Shown here piece after piece: positions 59,837-64,000 of a stretch of 64,000 bases of DNA; position 1 is the stretch's first letter, and every line of letters starts with the position of its first letter. The stretch comes from Phoronis australis (taxonomy: Eukaryota; Phoronida; Phoronidae), in contig NMRA01000323.1 in NCBI GenBank assembly GCA_002633005.1, positions 63,910 through 127,909 on the forward strand, written 5' to 3'. The notes under the pieces are model-generated. The model was not told the DNA's origin. It made no database searches and saw only the letters and a list, made by a program, of their open reading frames with translations. Both the position numbers and the translations under genes were made by a program.

Positions 59837-59869
59837 CTTCGGTGTCTGACAGCAAAACGAGCGCTGCAC
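59837..59869 (-). CDS. Candidate in-frame micro-exon upstream of the 57552-59671 gene
   Basis: A 33-bp segment is bounded by a good acceptor (GATGCTTTAG) and donor (GAAG|GTATGA). Spliced to the acceptor TTTTCCAG just before the ATG at 59671, it reads AALVLLSDTED and then KMEVEEM in one open frame. A perfect donor (GTTG|GTAAGT, exon end 60677) further upstream also joins in phase (SACDTVVG). No upstream ATG was found, so the segments may be 5' UTR that happens to be open. Confidence 0.4.
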
Positions 59870-61224
59870 CTAAAGCATCAATCACAATGACATTCGCTCG
59901 TGCTCAACAATTTTTTTCTTGTTTGATGATCTCATCAGTTGATTAGGATGGCAATGTGGATGTCCTGCATATATATACTTCAATCGAATGTTAAAGGACA
60001 CCACCTGCCAATTCAACAGAACAAAAATGATATAGGTTTTTGTTGAAACGGAATGTTTAATATATCTTGAATCATCTGGAAAACCTTGGGTATTTTCATC
60101 TAGACTTAAATTATCCTTCAGAGATGTTTCGTATGCAAACTTCAATTATATAACAACAAACAAACAGATTTTCTCAAGAGACAGTTATAAATCATGACTT
60201 CTGCCTAACAGGTCTCAATTCCGTCGTTGTGTTTTTGTCATTTCATTAACAAATTGCCAATTTTCACCAGTGCCTGCCATTCGTTCCACCAGCAGAGCAT
60301 ATTAGGCTGTAACCTCGGCTTCAGGCAGGATTCCACAGCACAGTTGATTTCTCGAAAAGCCACTTTTTCTCACTGATATTATCCCTTTAATTAATTGATA
60401 TAACCTGCATTTTGTAAGAAACACACAACTTGCTATTATGACAGAAATTTGCGCAAATGCAGACATGAAACACTTCCAAGCGATGATTTGAGGATACGAA
60501 AAAAATACCCGAGTTGTTCTGGGTGGTCCTCAATACAGAAAACCACAATAAAAAACCTGATAAATTAGCATCTGAAAAATGAGATTTTACAGTGTCACTG
60601 TCACTGGAATTTCTTCTCATAGCCTCATACCAATAATTCATTAGATAAATACCAGCCCACCACCAGTGAGACTTACCAACTACGGTATCACAGGCGCTCA
60701 AATTTCCCCGTGATGACTAGTCATAACCGTATAAGAAACATAGATCAAATGAAAGAAGGTATTCAAAGATTTGTTGGATGCTAGTTTCGTGGAGTTCCAT
60801 GCACATTTGAGTAGAAAATTCTGAGCAAACAGATTTTGAGTGTCCAACCTTTATGTTTTCTTAGTAGTGAGTGACGTCATTTGCGATCGAGGAACGGATA
60901 AACTCAAGCGCCTGTGCTACGTATGTGTTGCATGCAATTTTAATTTCCAACACATTCGCTTTCTTCACACAGCACTGGGTCATTTTTTGCAGCTAGACAG
61001 TACTAGAACGAAGGCCGACGTAGGCATCACGTCAATGCCGAGGTACATCAATTAGTCATCATCAGCATCAGGACATCATTAACACTCAGTCTTGAAGTTG
61101 AACTTAGCTATCGCTTCATCTTATTGTACTTGTACTGTCGAGCCACAATATTATTTGCAACTCATCAACGGTACATAGATGACTGGAAATTAACCACACA
61201 ATTTTCTTGTCTTAGGTGCCTTAC

Positions 61225-61346
61225 CAAAATTCTCCGTCGGTTCAAAAACCGCGGAACCCCCAAATTCACAAGGAATGCTGTCTCACGACCATGACGCCAT
61301 CTTGGAAGCTGTCAGGGTTGTCTAGGCTACACGAAATCTCGCGAGA
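61225..61346 (-). promoter_or_regulatory. CpG-rich promoter and 5' UTR exon candidate
   Basis: On the minus strand the order is TCTCGCGAGA (61337-61346), a YY1-like CCAAGATGGCG (about 61287-61302), then a non-coding stretch ending in a donor TTTTG|GTAAGG (exon end 61225). Palindromic TCTCGCGAGA and YY1 motifs just at the start site are known features of TATA-less housekeeping promoters in animals. The position fits the first exon of the gene at 57552-59671, about 1.6 kb upstream of its ATG. The short ATG frame after the YY1 motif stops after five codons. Confidence 0.5.
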
Positions 61347-61702
61347 GTGGATGGGCTGTTCTGTTTACTTCGTGATTTTGATACCCCTGGTTGGGGAAAG
61401 ATAAATGCCATTGACTTACCAAAAACACTGAAAATACACTGTTAGTGATCAATTTAAATTGGGTTTAAATTATATAAATTTTCATTAAGTATGTTCAATT
61501 GAAAAGAGTTAGACGTTTCAAATCGCCTGGCGTGTAATAGCGAAAACGGCAAGTACTTTGAGATGTTAAATAGAACAGCGAAGTCGTCAACATAAACAAT
61601 ATTCAACAGAGTATCGAAGATGACTTTTAAACATGCCCGGAATAACGTTCTAACCGGCATTGATTTATTGTGATTGACATAAAACAACAGCAGAGCAAAC
61701 GA

Positions 61703-62588
61703 GGGGATCTCTAAGTAAGTACAACTGATGGTGTTGATTACTTGAACTGTATGATAGGTTTTTTAAATGTCGCACCTGAAAGAACAGGTAAAAATCAAGC
61801 ACTTTAACGGAAAATGCTGAACAGTGTCCACATTACGACGTTCCTTGGCCAGCCCCCTCCCCGTCTCTCTCCATGACTGAGGTTTCACCACCATTACCGT
61901 AACTGAGCTCAATTTCTCAATAGGCAATTACATCGCCCTGGATGCCGAAGGCTAACCGGCCAACCGAGGGGCTATGTGAATTGTCTAAATTATCAACAGC
62001 TCGCTTTTTGACGTCGTTCAGTCTGGCGGATCTCGGATGTGAATGAGACCGATGGCTCTACAACTACTTAGTTCGAATCCGGGCCAGGGGCGGGGAAGGG
62101 AAACTGGGCGAGCCTATGCGATCTTGAAATCGGTCTGGTACCCATNGGGGATCTCTAAGTAAGTACAACTGATGGTGTTGATTACTTGAACTGTATGATA
62201 GGTTTTTTAAATGTCGCACCTGAAAGAACAGGTAAAAACCAAGCACTTAACGGAAAATGCTGAACAGTGTCCACAGTACGACGTTCCTTGGCCAGCCCCC
62301 TCCCCGTCTCTCTCCATGACTGAGGTTTCACCACCATTACCGTAACTGAGCTCAATTTCTCAATAACCAATTACATCGCTCTGGATGCCGAAGGCTAACC
62401 GGCCAACCGAGGGGCTATGTGAATTGCCTAAATTCTCAACAGCACGCTTTTTGATGTCGTTCAGTCTGGCGGATCTCGGATGTGAATGAGCCCGATGGCT
62501 CTACAACTACTTAGCTCGAATCCGGGCCAGGGGCGGGGAAGGGAAACTGGGCGAGCCTACGCGATCTTGAAATCGGTCTGGTACCCAT
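61703..62588. repeat. Duplicated 443-bp block around the n at 62146
   Basis: 61703-62145 and 62147-62588 are direct copies differing at a few bases and one single-base indel (ACTTTAACGG versus ACTTAACGG). The n sits exactly at the junction. No coding frame was recognised in it. Confidence 0.92.
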
Positions 62589-63512
62589 TCTAAGAACGGC
62601 CTTCAACGTTAGAGTCCTAGTAATAAATTACATCTCGGCTGCCCACTAAAAACTATATCCTCCAGTTCACGTGTTTTATTTTTATCTCGGAAACAAAAAT
62701 GAGTGTATTTTGTCCTTTTGCCCCCGCCGTGCCCGTGTCTCTTGTAGTCTTCTTAATTTGTACTCGAAATTTAACTCGAAACTACTTCTTGGCATTAAAC
62801 GTTCTGCATTTGTGCGCACTCAAGATGAACGTCAAATTACTAGTCTCTTGTAGACTATAAGTTCAGGTCCGATGTTCCGGCTCTATAGATTCGACGACAA
62901 TTAAGCTCGAGAGTAAATACTTGAGATTTCGATTAAAACTTAAAAGTTCCTAGTTTTAACTCAAACTTTTATCCTTAATGCTGTCATTAGCTGGTAACAA
63001 GGCTTGGGCAGTTATCTAAGTAATTATTTACTCAACTTAGCACAGAATAATAGTCCTGATTTCACGCAAACTGACAAAAATAATCTCAAGTTCGATTACG
63101 AGTAACTTGACCCCAGGCCTAACTTCTGCATAGACTCCAAACTAGTTGATTAAAAAACATGTCTTGCATGACACACTTGCTTCAAATAAATCTTTAGAAA
63201 TTGTACTCGAATCATATGCCCACGGGGTCATATATTGGCCTAGTTTAGGGTAGGCCTATGAATGTGAGAATAGACCATGTTCAAGGACTCCGTTTCATGA
63301 GTCTTAACTTAGACCGAAATAAATGCTGTCATTCCATCACACTTGCGCTTGCTAGACATGCTGTTGACGGACCAGAAATAGAACTTGAGACTTATGCTTT
63401 CACTGCCCTGTTGCTATGAGACTGCCCTTGGGACTCAGTTAAGTTCCCTAAATCTCTTGCACGTTTGTGTCATTCTTTACTCACAAATCTAATCCTTTTC
63501 TGTCATTTTATC
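62589..63512. other. Gene-free 3' end of the window
   Basis: No exon, RNA gene or clear repeat structure was recognised between the duplicated block and the final inverted-repeat element. The only longer open frame (62671-62853) has no protein features. Confidence 0.5.
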
Positions 63513-63889
63513 TTAAAAGGATACTAAACTTGATGATTTCACTGATGCGTCAATCCTTGTTCTGTCTCTTGCTAATGTATTATTAGCGTCAATTTTCCAC
63601 TGAAGTTAAAGGACAGGAATCAACTAAAAAAACTAACTCGTCACAGATTGGACGTCATGGTCCTTGTTTGGTGGTCTTTTCCCACAGTTGCCGTGTAATT
63701 AGCTTATAAAAGCGTAGCCCACCCTTGCACGTAGCCAACGTTCAGCAGACTTGAAAAGGGGTTTCATATCCCCCCAAATTTCTTAGTGTTGCCGAGGATT
63801 AGAGCATTATTTTGTTTCAGGGAACTGGATGGGAAAGTCGTTTTCGGTAAGCTGTTAATTGGCGAAAACCGGGTTTGGTATCCCCTTAA
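63513..63889 (-). mobile_element. TTAAAAGGATACCAAACC element, copy 3, inverted
   Basis: Read on the minus strand it matches 7423-7778 (TTAAGGGGATACCAAACCCG start, GTGGGAAAAGACCACCA inside). The other end is TTAAAAGGATACTAAACTTG. Confidence 0.7.
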
Positions 63890-64000
63890 TTCGGAGCTCG
63901 TCTTTGTCTTAAGACAACTAAACTTGAAACGTTGCCCATAGTTGGATGAAAATCAATAGGAATTTAGTCCTTAAATTACGGACGTTGCGTGAGAAGATCC

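Noticed and set aside
61870-62080. tRNA-like TTCGAATCC word in the duplicated block
   Set aside because: No properly spaced A box or pairing arms were found; a B-box word alone is not enough.

Overview
The window is AT-rich animal nuclear DNA. The genes are broken by GT-AG spliceosomal introns, and the spaces between exons hold short inverted-repeat elements, minisatellites and microsatellites. Protein similarity to vertebrate AATF and syntaxin 7/12 is clear but not close. Together with the repeat load and signs of two co-assembled haplotypes, this suggests a highly heterozygous marine invertebrate, perhaps a non-vertebrate deuterostome; the species cannot be fixed from sequence alone. Single n characters at 2425, 37655 and 62146 look like contig joins.

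Layout. 1-8000: no gene; three inverted-repeat elements and a large foldback element. 8600-39727, minus strand: a complete 12-exon AATF/Che-1 gene (526 codons; all splice phases agree), with a 14-kb intron 10 full of repeats. 39728-41774: intergenic space between two divergently transcribed genes. 41775-51984, plus strand: a complete 9-exon Qa-SNARE of the syntaxin 7/12 class (297 codons). 52000-57500: 3' flank, a transposon copy and one or two unassigned coding exons on the minus strand (55201-55319 and about 54837-55139). 57552-59671, minus strand: a two-exon 304-codon gene that may encode a sperm or ciliary microtubule-associated protein, with a CpG-rich promoter candidate near 61225-61346. 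61400-64000: no gene; a duplicated 443-bp block and one short inverted-repeat element.

The identified genes have housekeeping-type roles: AATF in small-subunit ribosome biogenesis and transcription, and syntaxin 7/12 in endosomal membrane fusion. Nothing indicates joint function, although AATF and syntaxin are head to head about 2 kb apart.

The most interesting material is non-genic: (i) an unmerged haplotype pair at 37058-38061 that catches a transposon as present and absent in two copies of AATF exon 2 and its flank; (ii) a repeat family carrying regularly spaced, same-strand CTCF-like motifs (19781-21133 and 28748-29060); (iii) a foldback element whose arms are built from a CACGTCAGGACC-type minisatellite; (iv) a hAT-type short element with a perfect 8-bp target duplication next to a tRNA-derived sequence; (v) an indel-free array of 28 20-bp units in an AATF intron.
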